Shown here in pieces: positions 7,593 through 16,639 of a stretch of DNA of 64,000 bases. A model generated the notes under the pieces. That model was not told the origin of the DNA and did not search any database. It saw only the letters and a program-made list of their open reading frames with translations. Positions within the stretch are counted from its first letter, which is position 1; each line of letters begins with the position of its first letter. The stretch is from the NCBI GenBank assembly GCA_018266455.1, contig JAFEAJ010000023.1, forward strand, positions 1-64,000, in the 5' to 3' direction. The position numbers were made by a program, and so were the translations under genes. Source of the DNA: Bacteroidota bacterium. GTDB taxonomy: Bacteria; Bacteroidota; Bacteroidia; Chitinophagales; Chitinophagaceae.

Positions 7593-10115
7593 TTAAAACA
7601 TGAGCGTTAAACCAACATATACCCCATCCTTTCTTGCATAAGGGTTATTCAAATAATTCAATCTTCTGTAATATTCAATGCTCATGATATGAAATATGTT
7701 TTCGATACCTACCCCTGCTTCCATAAAAGGTGTTTTGCCAACAAGGTTGAAGTTTGAACTTTTGTTATAAGCAATATTCGAATCAGTCATATCTCCCCAA
7801 TAAGAATTAAACGAAAGCCTTTCTCTCCAGCCCAGTTTGCGCAACAGCGGGATTTTATCAAACAAAGCCCCACCGAAGTATAGCCTTGTACGCAAGTTCA
7901 CATACCTGTCTGCCGCAAATTCGTAGGGAGACATTGTATTGAACTGGTATTTGCCCGCAACATAGTATTCATTCCCCGGCGGAATGTTCAATAGCAAATA
8001 AGGTAAGGTCCCAAATATTTTCCCCCCTTCAATTTTATAATAAAACATTATTTTGGGCGGCAGCCTAAGCCGCTGCTCCATTCCAAGATTCACTTTGTGA
8101 TATTCAAATTGCGCATTAGCCAGCTCAAACCCATAAGTATAGCCTACAAAAAATATGGGCGAAAATGTGCCGAGCCTGATGTTATCATAATTAAGAATAG
8201 TAGTTCGTTCATTATGCGCATAACGGATGCCAATGGACGCTTCTGCAATTGGTAATTTTTTAAAGAAAACACTATCGTATGTATTCTCTATGTTCGGGTT
8301 GATGGGCAGGTACTTAAAATCAAAAACGGGATTTAATTCCTTATAGCTGATTGATCCCATTGCCGAAAAGTTTGGCGACAGGTATTGCTCATGCTTAAAC
8401 AAGATCTGCTTGATATAGATACGGCTAAAGGGAACATTTTTCCTAAAAAGCGAATGGACGATATTGTCCTTATCAAGTTCATCGTATTGGTCAATAATAA
8501 AAAAATCATAATCGCTGCCATAAGAGATGGATGTTTTAGTCCACCTGGCTTCATTCCAAATATATTTGATCCCCAGCATCCCCTTCAGTTTTCGATCTTT
8601 GGTTCCATAAGCGCCGTACCCGAAAAGGTTCACCTTCTTGCTGATGCCTGGCATAGTCCAGAAGCCAGTCCTGAAGCGCCATTCTTCAATAGGGTTGTGG
8701 CTAACAAATGCAGAGTAAGGGCCAATGCGGATATACTTATTGAAATCCCAATATCCGGTACCGGCAAATGCAATCAATTTTACATCTCTTTGAAAGCGGT
8801 CGTTCGCCTTTAAAGAATCTACCATTCGGTAAATGTTTTTCTCATGCAGTGTTAAAAAATCTGGCCGGTTTTGCACCCAGAACGACTCGGGCTTGTCCCA
8901 ATTTGTTGTTTGTTCTTTTTTAATAAGGCTGGACAAGACAACAGAAGGGTCTTCAGTGTTCAACTGGATCTTATCTGTTACAGTTGTGTTTTTAATAATA
9001 AACTTCAGGCTGTTTTTATTTTCGGGCACCGGGATACCCAATAATTCAAGGCCGCTTTCAAATATTACTTCGCTCGAAAACTTGTAAGGCATGTATACCT
9101 GTTGGTCGCTGGCAGAATCAAATACCTGTTTATAATCCTGGCTGTATTTAATATCGCTGATAAAATTGAGGTTGGCGGTTTTTGCAAGGTGCATGCTCAC
9201 CGTTTCTACCGCCAGTGTTTTCCGGTTGATCCATAGAGTGCCGCTGAATGCCTTTTCATATTCGCGCAGAGGTGCGAATCGGATCTGCTGTATGGTATCG
9301 CCATTCTCTGAAAGCATCGTAGTGCCTTCAAAATATTTGTAATAAGAAAATGCATTAGCGTTCAAGGGGCTTACGTAAGTTTGGCTGAATAGGGGAAGCC
9401 AGTCATCATAAACATTAAAGAAAAAATAGAACTTGTCCAATCTGCTAAGCAGGCCATCCGTTTTTAAACCAAGGTTTTTTTTAGCAATAATATTTTCTTT
9501 TTCAATATTGGGAGACATAGAATGGTAGACATTGGCAAGATATTCTGCAAAATAAATGGGGAGCTCCTTGTCGCTTTTTGCATTACTGTCAAGGCCTGAG
9601 TAGGTTTTCAGCATCAGGTTTTTTAAGCCGGCGCCTTTTGCTTTTGCATAGTCAACCTGGTCAATATCCAGTTCGTTGCGGGTATAGCGTTTGTAACTAT
9701 AGCTGCGGAAACGCGATGGGTTGTTATTGGCTTTATTCGCAATTACCTTTTCCATAAACCTTTTGCCTGGCTTTTTAGCAGCGCCAATCACAACTTCCTG
9801 CATGGTATTTGCCTCATGCTTCATTTGTATGACAATGCCAGGAATGCTTCCATTTTGTAAAGCAACGAGGTAACGCTCAAAGCCAACTGAGGTAACTTCC
9901 AAACTGTCGTACCAGCCTGTTATGTGCAAACGGAACGAACCGTCTGTTTTTGATAATGTGCTGTATGGAGAACCTATTAAATGAACTGTAGCGTAGGGTA
10001 TTGGCCTGTTAGTCGCATTTTCTATAACCTTCCCTTTTATTATAAACTCATTTTGCGAAACTGCACCGGTGGAGCGCAATGTGATAAGCAATATGAGCAA
10101 GTATTTTCTTATCAT
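7593..10115 (-). CDS. DUF5686 outer-membrane protein with carboxypeptidase-like regulatory domain
   Basis: An 840-residue secreted protein. A signal peptide (1-20, ending TGAVSQ) is followed by a carboxypeptidase-D regulatory-like beta-sandwich (about 25-110, with IKGKVIENATNRPIPYATV). The long DUF5686 region follows, rich in alternating beta strands and ending in a terminal aromatic, as in outer-membrane barrels (VGLTLMF). It is probably an outer-membrane beta-barrel of unknown cargo, conserved in Bacteroidota. It stands as a single minus-strand gene between the trmB operon and the DUF4382 pair. Confidence 0.85.
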   Translation of the reverse strand: MIRKYLLILLITLRSTGAVSQNEFIIKGKVIENATNRPIPYATVHLIGSPYSTLSKTDGSFRLHITGWYDSLEVTSVGFERYLVALQNGSIPGIVIQMKHEANTMQEVVIGAAKKPGKRFMEKVIANKANNNPSRFRSYSYKRYTRNELDIDQVDYAKAKGAGLKNLMLKTYSGLDSNAKSDKELPIYFAEYLANVYHSMSPNIEKENIIAKKNLGLKTDGLLSRLDKFYFFFNVYDDWLPLFSQTYVSPLNANAFSYYKYFEGTTMLSENGDTIQQIRFAPLREYEKAFSGTLWINRKTLAVETVSMHLAKTANLNFISDIKYSQDYKQVFDSASDQQVYMPYKFSSEVIFESGLELLGIPVPENKNSLKFIIKNTTVTDKIQLNTEDPSVVLSSLIKKEQTTNWDKPESFWVQNRPDFLTLHEKNIYRMVDSLKANDRFQRDVKLIAFAGTGYWDFNKYIRIGPYSAFVSHNPIEEWRFRTGFWTMPGISKKVNLFGYGAYGTKDRKLKGMLGIKYIWNEARWTKTSISYGSDYDFFIIDQYDELDKDNIVHSLFRKNVPFSRIYIKQILFKHEQYLSPNFSAMGSISYKELNPVFDFKYLPINPNIENTYDSVFFKKLPIAEASIGIRYAHNERTTILNYDNIRLGTFSPIFFVGYTYGFELANAQFEYHKVNLGMEQRLRLPPKIMFYYKIEGGKIFGTLPYLLLNIPPGNEYYVAGKYQFNTMSPYEFAADRYVNLRTRLYFGGALFDKIPLLRKLGWRERLSFNSYWGDMTDSNIAYNKSSNFNLVGKTPFMEAGVGIENIFHIMSIEYYRRLNYLNNPYARKDGVYVGLTLMF

Positions 10116-10211
10116 TATTTTTATTGTATGCTCTGTTATGCAAACAAGAAAACCTAATACACTCCAGGTTACTGCTCTTCCTAAAATTGTATAACATCAA
10201 AAAGAAAGGAA

Positions 10212-10235
10212 TACCGTTTGGCATTACAACCGGTA
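10212..10235 (-). terminator. Terminator-like hairpin after the DUF4382 gene at 10262-11137
   Basis: TACCGTTTG (10212-10220) and CAACCGGTA (10227-10235) form a 9-pair stem with one mismatch and a 6-base loop. On the minus strand it is followed by the T-rich TTCCTTTCTTTTTG. A similar hairpin follows the neighbouring paralogue, so the terminator was duplicated with the gene. Confidence 0.5.
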
Positions 10236-10261
10236 GAAAATAAACCTAATCACATCACGCT

Positions 10262-11137
10262 TCATTTATGCAGGGTAATTGTGGGCATTTTAGTTTCCTG
10301 CCCTGGAATAACTTTTACATTGGTAATGGTCGTATCCCGGTAAGGAGCGCTTGCTATGTACATTACAGAGTAGCTTGCCGGGCTCAATCCTCTTATTTTG
10401 TATTTGCCATCGCCTTCAGGTATTGCGTAGGAAGTATCTGTGGCATTGAAAACTTTTACCAGGGCATGCGCATCTGCAGGCTTTACGAGCCCGTCAATTT
10501 TCCCGGCATACTTATCATAGTAGCTCTTTAAATGTGGTTTCAGGCAATACGCTGAATTTTTATTACGAATGGACTTGGCCACATCAAAATCTATCCGTAT
10601 AGCAGACTTCCCGCTTGCCAATGCTTCTATACTGGTACTTTTTGTACCTGCATATAAGTAATTGTTGTTATCACAAACTGTTAATGGGAAAGAATGGGTG
10701 GCATCTGTCCATATTGAATTATTTGCTCCTAATGTTATCCTGACCTTTGTTATTTTACCCGTTCCCACATTGCCATTTGCAATAAGTGCTTCTGCGCCGT
10801 TTCGCAGCTTTAATAAATCGTACATGTTTGGTGTAATGCTTAATGTATCCCATCTGCCATACTTATCATGGCGTATATGATCATTATACCTGTCAAGGTC
10901 GTCTTTGTAGTAATCATCTGGGTGACGCACAGGCCCAGTATCAACTTTTACTTCCACACAGCGGATGTCAATCAATACTTTTAACAGATTAGGTATCGGG
11001 CCATCATTGAGATACACAGCCACATTTTGTTTGCTTTCAGGGGCTATTCCCGGAGATGATTGTTTCTTACAGGCAGTTACCCCAAAGGTTATGAATGCAG
11101 CAGCAACAATTGCAATTTTAGTCTTTTTGTTTTTCAT
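10262..11137 (-). CDS. DUF4382 lipoprotein, copy 2
   Basis: A 291-residue lipoprotein. The signal peptide ends at a lipobox (GVTAC, Cys23). DUF4382 follows, starting at VAVYLNDGPIPNLLKV and including SITPNMYDLLKLRNGAEALI and KVRITLGANNSIW. A small carboxypeptidase-regulatory-like sandwich forms the C-terminus (ALVKVFNATDTSYAIPEGDG to the end). It is a tandem paralogue of the gene at 11299-12180; the two align over their whole length including leader and downstream hairpin. Function is unknown; DUF4382 proteins are surface or periplasmic beta-sandwich proteins. Confidence 0.88.
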   Translation of the reverse strand: MKNKKTKIAIVAAAFITFGVTACKKQSSPGIAPESKQNVAVYLNDGPIPNLLKVLIDIRCVEVKVDTGPVRHPDDYYKDDLDRYNDHIRHDKYGRWDTLSITPNMYDLLKLRNGAEALIANGNVGTGKITKVRITLGANNSIWTDATHSFPLTVCDNNNYLYAGTKSTSIEALASGKSAIRIDFDVAKSIRNKNSAYCLKPHLKSYYDKYAGKIDGLVKPADAHALVKVFNATDTSYAIPEGDGKYKIRGLSPASYSVMYIASAPYRDTTITNVKVIPGQETKMPTITLHK

Positions 11138-11248
11138 TATCGCAAATTTTATCTGAAGAATAGAACATTTCTTATCGGTTTAATAATATAGACAACAACT
11201 TTTGCAATTATGGTTGGGGTATCAACAAGTAAGCAAGAAAAAGAAAAA

Positions 11249-11271
11249 ACCGGCTGCAATTGGCAACCGGT
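11249..11271 (-). terminator. Terminator after the DUF4382 gene at 11299-12180
   Basis: ACCGGCTGC (11249-11257) and GCAACCGGT (11263-11271) pair over 9 positions, one of them a wobble, around a 5-base loop. The minus-strand transcript continues into TTTTTTCTTTTTC, a good rho-independent terminator. Confidence 0.65.
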
Positions 11272-11298
11272 AAAATAAACCAAACCTGTACTTGAACA

Positions 11299-12180
11299 TT
11301 ATTGATGTAGGGTAATCATAGGCAGTTTTGTATCCTGCCCAGCTGCTACCTGCACATTATTAATAGTAGTATCCTTATAAGGAGCCGTTGCTTTAAACTG
11401 CACTGAATAGCTTGCCGGCTTCAGTCCTTTTACTTTATATTCGCCGTCTTCTTCAGGTATTGCATAAGCAGTATCTGTTGTGTTAAATACTTTTACCAGG
11501 GGAAATGCTTTAACAGGTTGCACTACTCCTTCAATTTTTCCCGTTGTACCATCACTATAGCTTTTTAATTTAGGCTCAAAGCAATAAACGCCATTTTCAA
11601 GATCAATTGATTTTGCCACATCAAAATCTATCCTTAACCTGAGCTTCCCTCCAGGCAATGTATCAATGCTGTTGCTTTTTATTTTTACATATACGTATGG
11701 CTCATTATCGCATAATACCAATGGGAAGGAATGGGCGCTGTCTGTCCATACTGTGTTATTAGTGCCAAGCGTTATCCTGACCTTTGTTATTTTACCTTCA
11801 CTTGCATAAGAATTTGCAATTAGGGTATCTGCCCCGTTTCTCAGTTTTAATAAATCATAGGTCCTGGGCGTAATGCTCAAAGTGTCCCATTTTCCGTACT
11901 CGTCCTCGTGTTCATGGTCGTTATCTCCATCATGGTCATCATTGTAATAATCGTCGTCATGATGCACATTGCCGGTATCTATTTTTACTTCTATATAACG
12001 AATATCAACGAGCACTTTAAAAAGGTTGGGCACAGGATCATCATTAAGATATATGGCCACGCTTTGTTTGCCGGCAGGCATAGTGGTGCTGGCAGACGCT
12101 TCTTTTTTACAAGACAATGATGTCGCTACTGTCGCCACCGCAATAATCATCATTGCAATTTTAATTTCTTTAGTTTTCAT
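11299..12180 (-). CDS. DUF4382 lipoprotein, copy 1
   Basis: A 293-residue lipoprotein with lipobox SLSC (Cys24), the DUF4382 domain (VAIYLNDDPVPNLFKVLVDI onward) and a C-terminal carboxypeptidase-regulatory-like segment. It differs from its neighbour by a very acidic, histidine-rich stretch, roughly residues 72-96 (HHDDDYYNDDHDGDNDHEHE), which could bind divalent metal. The paralogue has a shorter version. The ATG at 12180 is chosen over 12210 because it aligns with the paralogue's start. The divergent sigma-factor operon starts 222 bp away and may control it. Confidence 0.88.
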   Translation of the reverse strand: MKTKEIKIAMMIIAVATVATSLSCKKEASASTTMPAGKQSVAIYLNDDPVPNLFKVLVDIRYIEVKIDTGNVHHDDDYYNDDHDGDNDHEHEDEYGKWDTLSITPRTYDLLKLRNGADTLIANSYASEGKITKVRITLGTNNTVWTDSAHSFPLVLCDNEPYVYVKIKSNSIDTLPGGKLRLRIDFDVAKSIDLENGVYCFEPKLKSYSDGTTGKIEGVVQPVKAFPLVKVFNTTDTAYAIPEEDGEYKVKGLKPASYSVQFKATAPYKDTTINNVQVAAGQDTKLPMITLHQ

Positions 12181-12402
12181 TTTATAAATTTTAATTGAAG
12201 AATATCCCATTTCTCTTCAGGCAAATAATACAGACAACAGGTGTTTTAATAATGGTTGGGTCATCGCAACTATAATGAGCTTAAATAGTTTTTGAAAAAA
12301 AACATAACAAACCAATAAGCCAGGCCCTTCTATTCAGGTTTTCTACAGTCTTGGTAAATAAGTTTATTTTTTATCAGCTCCCGTCCAAAATCAGCAGCCT
12401 AT

Positions 12403-12975
12403 ATGTCTTTATCAGTAACAAACCTTTACTTGGCCGACAAACACCAGCTAATAATAAATGGCTGCCTCGCAGGTGATCGGGCTGCGCAGGCAGAGCTATA
12501 TAGTACCTATTGCCGCAAAATGATGGGCGTGTGCATGTGGTATGCCAAAAATCGGGAAGAAGCGGAAGAAATTTTACAGGACGGGTTTGTAAGGGTTTTT
12601 AAGTACCTGCGCACTTTTAAAGGCGAAGGATCCTTTGAAGGCTGGATGCGCAAAACAATGGTGAGCGCAGCGCTTAGCAAGTACAGGAATAAGTCAACTC
12701 ATTTGCGCCCGGTTGCCGAATTCAATACAGACAATTACAACATTTATGAAGAACCATCTTTTATTTATCAGTACGATGAAAAAGAGCTGGTAAAACTGAT
12801 ACAAACATTAAGCCCGGCCTATCGGATCGTTTTTAACCTGTATGTATTTGAAGGCATGAAACACCGGGAAATTGCGGCAGCACTTAATATTTCAGAAAGC
12901 ACCTCAAAAAGCAACCTGGCAGATGCCCGAAAAATTTTACAGGCTGCTCTCACAAAAAAAAAGGCGATAAATTAA
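12403..12975 (+). CDS. RNA polymerase ECF sigma factor
   Basis: A 190-residue extracytoplasmic-function sigma factor. Region 2 includes AQAELYSTYCRKMMGVC and EEAEEILQDGFVRVFKYL. Region 4 includes LSPAYRIVFNLYVFEGMKHREIA followed by a helix-turn-helix ending in ARKILQAAL. The next gene begins 10 bp downstream and encodes a membrane-anchored protein, the position usually held by an anti-sigma factor. The divergent DUF4382 pair is a possible target; the sequence shows no proof. Confidence 0.92.
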   Translation: MSLSVTNLYLADKHQLIINGCLAGDRAAQAELYSTYCRKMMGVCMWYAKNREEAEEILQDGFVRVFKYLRTFKGEGSFEGWMRKTMVSAALSKYRNKSTHLRPVAEFNTDNYNIYEEPSFIYQYDEKELVKLIQTLSPAYRIVFNLYVFEGMKHREIAAALNISESTSKSNLADARKILQAALTKKKAIN

Positions 12976-12985
12976 TATAAAGCCT

Positions 12986-14542
12986 ATGGGCAAAAATTTA
13001 CATGACATTGAAGACGCCTTAAACAAGGCTTATCATTCATTCGAGGAGCAGCCGTCTGCAAATGTTTGGAACCAATTGAATGCAACGCTCGATAATGAAG
13101 ATGCGGATAAATACCGGCACCGGTTTATTGGCTGGAAAAGAGTAGCGGTAGTTCTTCTGTTCCTGTTCTTATGTATGGCTATTTATGAAACAAGAACAAT
13201 CGTCATAAAAGAGAAAAGCGCCAGAGTAGGAAAACAAAAAGAAATCCCAGATTCAGCCTTCGTCACAAACACCCAAGGGCATAATCTTGAAAAAATAAAT
13301 CAAACGGACATTCAGAAAGGCAAGACGAATAATGAAAATAGCAGCACTGCCCGAGCAAGCGAATCAACGATGTCAATAAAGCCAACACAGCAAAAAAGCA
13401 TAGACCATAGCCATACTTTGAGCAAGGTTAATACAATTATCCTACGGAAAAAAATAATGGCCGGCAATATAATAGCTCGAAAGCAAAAATTAAAGCAAGA
13501 AGCAGAACATATAATGAAACAAGAAGCCATAAAAGATAACAGTAGAATGGTGGGAAAAAACTTTGAAAAAGGCGGTGCAACGCTGCATGGAAAAAGCAAT
13601 GAAGTAGCCGATGCAAAAGCTGATCGGAGCAGGCGCCAAAGGTTGCTTCGCCATCCTTCTTCAGCGGTATTTCTTGAAATTGCAAAAATAAACATCGCAC
13701 AACCGTGTGATATACTGCCGGTTTTAAAAACACCAATCATTCATGAAATGAATGCTATTGCTTTTTTTCAAAACCTTAAAACCAAAAAAACAACAACACC
13801 ATTCAAACCTTATTGGTCGGTTACTGCATTTGCCAGCAACGATTGGGCGCAATACAGGCTCAACAATGATATAGAAGACGATCTCGGGAATCAGCGAGAC
13901 GAAGATGAAAAAGAAGAAATAAAACAGCACGAGAAACACGAAGGTTCTTTTTCTGCAGGCATATCCGCAACATGGCAGTTCAGCAGGCATCTCGGGTTAA
14001 AAGCAGGACTAAGCTTCTCTAATATTGAAATTGCTATTTCTCCCCAGGAGATGTACGCGGCAAAGAATACCAACGGAAGCTTTGCATATAAATATGTTCT
14101 CTCTTCAGGCTATGCCTTTGTGAGCCCCGGTTTTGGCTTGCCACCAGCTATTGGCGACAGTATAAAATCAACAGAAGGAGAGCATCACGTGCAAATGATC
14201 GGCATCCCCTTGCTAATTGCATATAGGCTCGACAAAAAGAAGTTATCCGTGTCTCCTGCTGTGGGCCTGTCTGCCACCCTGATTACAAGCGCTAAAGTAA
14301 AAACAGAAGTCACCGATGCCCTTAACCGAGAGGCTGTTACTATTGATGGCCTCGATGGCATGCATAATTTTTATGCAGGCCTGGTTGCAAATGTCAGTAT
14401 CCAGTACAATTTTAACAGTAAATGGTCATTCAGCCTATTGCCGGGGTTTACATACGCGCTTACCTCTATTACCAAAAACAATGTGGTAAAAACATTTCCA
14501 TACAGTTTTAACCTGGGCGGCGGAATAACACATAGATTTTAA
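12986..14542 (+). CDS. Membrane-anchored protein with C-terminal outer-membrane-like beta-barrel, likely sigma-factor partner
   Basis: A 518-residue protein directly behind the ECF sigma gene. About 50 N-terminal residues with an anti-sigma-like helical character (NLHDIEDALNKAYHSFEEQP, VWNQL) precede a single transmembrane segment (about 52-67). Then comes a long basic, low-complexity linker (70-270). The C-terminal 240 residues look like a PorT/OMP beta-barrel domain, with alternating strands ending GGGITHRF. There is no cleavable signal peptide. An inner-membrane anchor joined to a barrel-like domain through a linker is odd topologically; it may span the periplasm. The role as anti-sigma is inferred from position. 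Confidence 0.7.
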   Translation: MGKNLHDIEDALNKAYHSFEEQPSANVWNQLNATLDNEDADKYRHRFIGWKRVAVVLLFLFLCMAIYETRTIVIKEKSARVGKQKEIPDSAFVTNTQGHNLEKINQTDIQKGKTNNENSSTARASESTMSIKPTQQKSIDHSHTLSKVNTIILRKKIMAGNIIARKQKLKQEAEHIMKQEAIKDNSRMVGKNFEKGGATLHGKSNEVADAKADRSRRQRLLRHPSSAVFLEIAKINIAQPCDILPVLKTPIIHEMNAIAFFQNLKTKKTTTPFKPYWSVTAFASNDWAQYRLNNDIEDDLGNQRDEDEKEEIKQHEKHEGSFSAGISATWQFSRHLGLKAGLSFSNIEIAISPQEMYAAKNTNGSFAYKYVLSSGYAFVSPGFGLPPAIGDSIKSTEGEHHVQMIGIPLLIAYRLDKKKLSVSPAVGLSATLITSAKVKTEVTDALNREAVTIDGLDGMHNFYAGLVANVSIQYNFNSKWSFSLLPGFTYALTSITKNNVVKTFPYSFNLGGGITHRF

Positions 14543-14569
14543 AGATGCCATTATTAAATATTTAAACCT

Positions 14570-14732
14570 AATTAAGAAGTTGCTTAAAAATGGTTTCAGG
14601 AATTCAATATACCAGCAGTTCAACTTTTCCAAAGTTTGTAATTGATAATAAATTCGGTGATCCTGTATGAGCTTTGGAAAAGATAGAACCGGCTGATAGT
14701 TCCAATAACCAATTTTAGACAGCTTCTTAACC
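14570..14732. repeat. MITE-like element with long imperfect terminal inverted repeats
   Basis: The left arm (14572-14634) and right arm (14672-14730) are imperfect reverse complements. TTAAGAAG (14572-14579) matches CTTCTTAA (14723-14730); the inner ends CTTTTCCAAAG (14624-14634) and CTTTGGAAAAG (14672-14682) match perfectly; several blocks such as TAAAA-TGGTT match between. About 37 bases separate the arms. No coding capacity fits inside. The structure resembles a miniature inverted-repeat element or a large RNA hairpin. No clear target-site duplication was seen. Confidence 0.6.
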
Positions 14733-14747
14733 AATAATGACTAACTA

Positions 14748-14948
14748 ATGAAAAAGTATTTACGGATGATGTTTACTACAGAATTTAATACGGCTGAAGC
14801 CATTGCCCAAATAAAAGAGAAAAACGAAGATCATAAACGTCATAGTGTTCCTGCGATTATAATGCAGGCTTTTGACAAACAGTACGCGGGGATAACTCAT
14901 CAGCCATTTTCAATCGTGCAACGTTTTGCTTTAAACGCCAGTCATTAA
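14748..14948 (+). CDS. Small hypothetical protein (66 aa), uncertain
   Basis: An ATG-initiated frame of 66 codons starting 16 bp after the inverted-repeat element and ending 45 bp before the glycosyltransferase. The product is mixed polar (MKKYLRMMFTTEF..., with a KEKNEDHKRH segment), with no signal peptide, membrane segment or recognised motif. It may be a real small protein, a fragment left by the element, or a chance frame. Confidence 0.3.
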   Translation: MKKYLRMMFTTEFNTAEAIAQIKEKNEDHKRHSVPAIIMQAFDKQYAGITHQPFSIVQRFALNASH

Positions 14949-14993
14949 CCGTTTAAAACAGGCGATTTTGCTAACCTAAATTTGCTAAGTGCT

Positions 14994-15827
14994 ATGACAC
15001 CTGTTAGCGCAGTAATTATTACGCTCAACGAGGAGCGCGTGCTTGCTATGTCTTTATCCAAATTGTATTGGTGCGATGAAATTATTGTTGTGGATAGCGG
15101 AAGCACAGACAATACAATAAAAATTTGCAAACAGTTTCATTGTAAAATTTATCAAAGAAAATTTGACAATTATGCAAAGCAGAAAAAGTTTGCAGTTTCG
15201 CTTGCCGGGAACAGTTGGGTGCTGCTCATAGATGCGGATGAAGTACTCAGCGATAAGCTTGTTGAGGAGATCAAAACAGAAATGCAAAACCCGTGTTATT
15301 CAGGTTATGCGCTACCCATAAGCCTCATTTTTATGGACAAAGAGTTCAGGCATGGAAAAGAGCACAACCGACTTTTTTTGAGGCTGTTCCAAAAACAGAA
15401 TGGAAGATTAACCAATGCAATTGTGCATGAAGGGATAGAAATAATAGGGCTTACTTCTAAATTCAATAACCCCATTCATCATTATAGCTATGGAGGCCTT
15501 GCCCATTACTTTGAAAAATTCAACAGTTATACTTCAAAAGGGGCAAAGCAATCTTTCCTACAGGGGAAACAACGTTCACGTTTCCAGGCAATCGCTGCCA
15601 TTCCCTTAAATTTTTTAAAATACTATTTTCTCGAAAAAAATTTTTTGAACGGTTACCAGGGCTTTGCCTGGTCTGTGCTAAGTGCTTTTTACCATTTTGT
15701 AAAATACCTTAAGCTACAGGAGCTGCATGCTTACAAAAAAGAGCTGGATGAATTGGGAATACCTTCAAATTATATTTTTGAGGCGGGCTTCAATATAAAA
15801 AAGGTGCGGCACGAACTACAGAGTTAA
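14994..15827 (+). CDS. Glycosyltransferase family 2, LPS-core (WaaE/KdtX) type
   Basis: A 277-residue soluble GT-A enzyme. ITLNEERVL (10-18), VVDSGSTDNT (32-41) and the DADE metal motif (about 74-77) mark the nucleotide-sugar domain. The downstream segment with HEGIE and a HHYSYGGLAHYF stretch is typical of the WaaE-like beta-glucosyltransferases that modify the LPS inner core. The ATG at 14994 is preferred to a TTG at 14982. A TAAATTTG box at 14977-14984 is promoter-like but would leave almost no leader. The polysaccharide deacetylase follows 16 bp later, so an envelope-glycan role is shared. Confidence 0.88.
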   Translation: MTPVSAVIITLNEERVLAMSLSKLYWCDEIIVVDSGSTDNTIKICKQFHCKIYQRKFDNYAKQKKFAVSLAGNSWVLLIDADEVLSDKLVEEIKTEMQNPCYSGYALPISLIFMDKEFRHGKEHNRLFLRLFQKQNGRLTNAIVHEGIEIIGLTSKFNNPIHHYSYGGLAHYFEKFNSYTSKGAKQSFLQGKQRSRFQAIAAIPLNFLKYYFLEKNFLNGYQGFAWSVLSAFYHFVKYLKLQELHAYKKELDELGIPSNYIFEAGFNIKKVRHELQS

Positions 15828-15843
15828 ATGATAAACATTATTT

Positions 15844-16563
15844 ATGAAGCTGCCCATTTTAATGTACCATAAAATAACATCAACCTGCCAGCAAGATAAC
15901 CTTAGTGTCAGCCTACAGCACTTGGAGAAGCAGTTTCAATATCTTAAAAAATACCATTTCACCACCATAACATTCAAAGAGCTTATTGAGCATGTTTGTA
16001 ACAATCACCCCCTCCCGCATCGTCCCATCATGTTGACTTTCGATGATGGGTACAAAGACAATTTCGAATTGATGTATCCACTTCTGAAAAAATATTTTTT
16101 AAAAGCAAATATCTTTTTAGTGGCACAATTCATTGATGAATGCAGCAATGGTTCGCAAAGGCAGTACCTGAACCTTGATGAAATCAATCAAATGGATGGC
16201 GGAATGGTTGAATTCGGGTTTCACAGTTTCAGTCATAAAAGCTATTCAGATCTGTCGCTAAACGAAATTGATCAAGACCTTTTTAATATGCGTATAAAAT
16301 TTGAACAACTTAACATCAATATCCAGCCTTGTTTTGCTTATCCTTACGGCGCCTTTTTCAGAAAAGCCAAGCCCATGCAAAAGTGGCTGGAACATGTTTT
16401 GAAAAAGCATGGCATACAACTGGCTTTCCGTATCGGGAACCGGATCAATCCCCTGCCTCTTAAAAGCCGCCTTCTTATCGAGCGGATCGACGTCAGGGGA
16501 AGAGATCAGTTGTGGAAGTTCAGGTTAATGTGCCGGTTAGGAAGAAAGTGGCTGCCTTTTTAA
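15844..16563 (+). CDS. Polysaccharide deacetylase (NodB homology) family protein
   Basis: A 239-residue carbohydrate esterase family 4 enzyme. The TFDDGY motif (60-65) supplies the catalytic Asp and a metal-binding Asp; HSFSH (about 127-131) supplies the two metal histidines; AYPYGAF (about 166-172) is the next NodB motif. There is no signal peptide, so it would act in the cytoplasm or need the membrane context of its partner. It lies 16 bp behind the WaaE-type glycosyltransferase, suggesting deacetylation of an LPS or glycan intermediate. Confidence 0.88.
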   Translation: MKLPILMYHKITSTCQQDNLSVSLQHLEKQFQYLKKYHFTTITFKELIEHVCNNHPLPHRPIMLTFDDGYKDNFELMYPLLKKYFLKANIFLVAQFIDECSNGSQRQYLNLDEINQMDGGMVEFGFHSFSHKSYSDLSLNEIDQDLFNMRIKFEQLNINIQPCFAYPYGAFFRKAKPMQKWLEHVLKKHGIQLAFRIGNRINPLPLKSRLLIERIDVRGRDQLWKFRLMCRLGRKWLPF

Positions 16564-16564
16564 G

Positions 16565-16583
16565 AGGTTGGCAAGTCCAACCT
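16565..16583 (+). terminator. Hairpin directly after the deacetylase gene
   Basis: AGGTTGG (16565-16571) and CCAACCT (16577-16583) form a perfect 7-bp stem with a 5-base loop, starting two bases after the stop codon. There is no T-tract, so it may be an mRNA-stabilising hairpin or a weak terminator. Confidence 0.4.
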
Positions 16584-16639
16584 TAACGCGTGAATTACGC
16601 GCATTACATCAATTTTTACTTATTCTATGAGGCAACCAC

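Noticed and set aside
14977..14984. TAAATTTG box before the WaaE-type gene as its promoter
   Set aside because: It would start transcription within a few bases of the ATG and has no TTG at the right distance.
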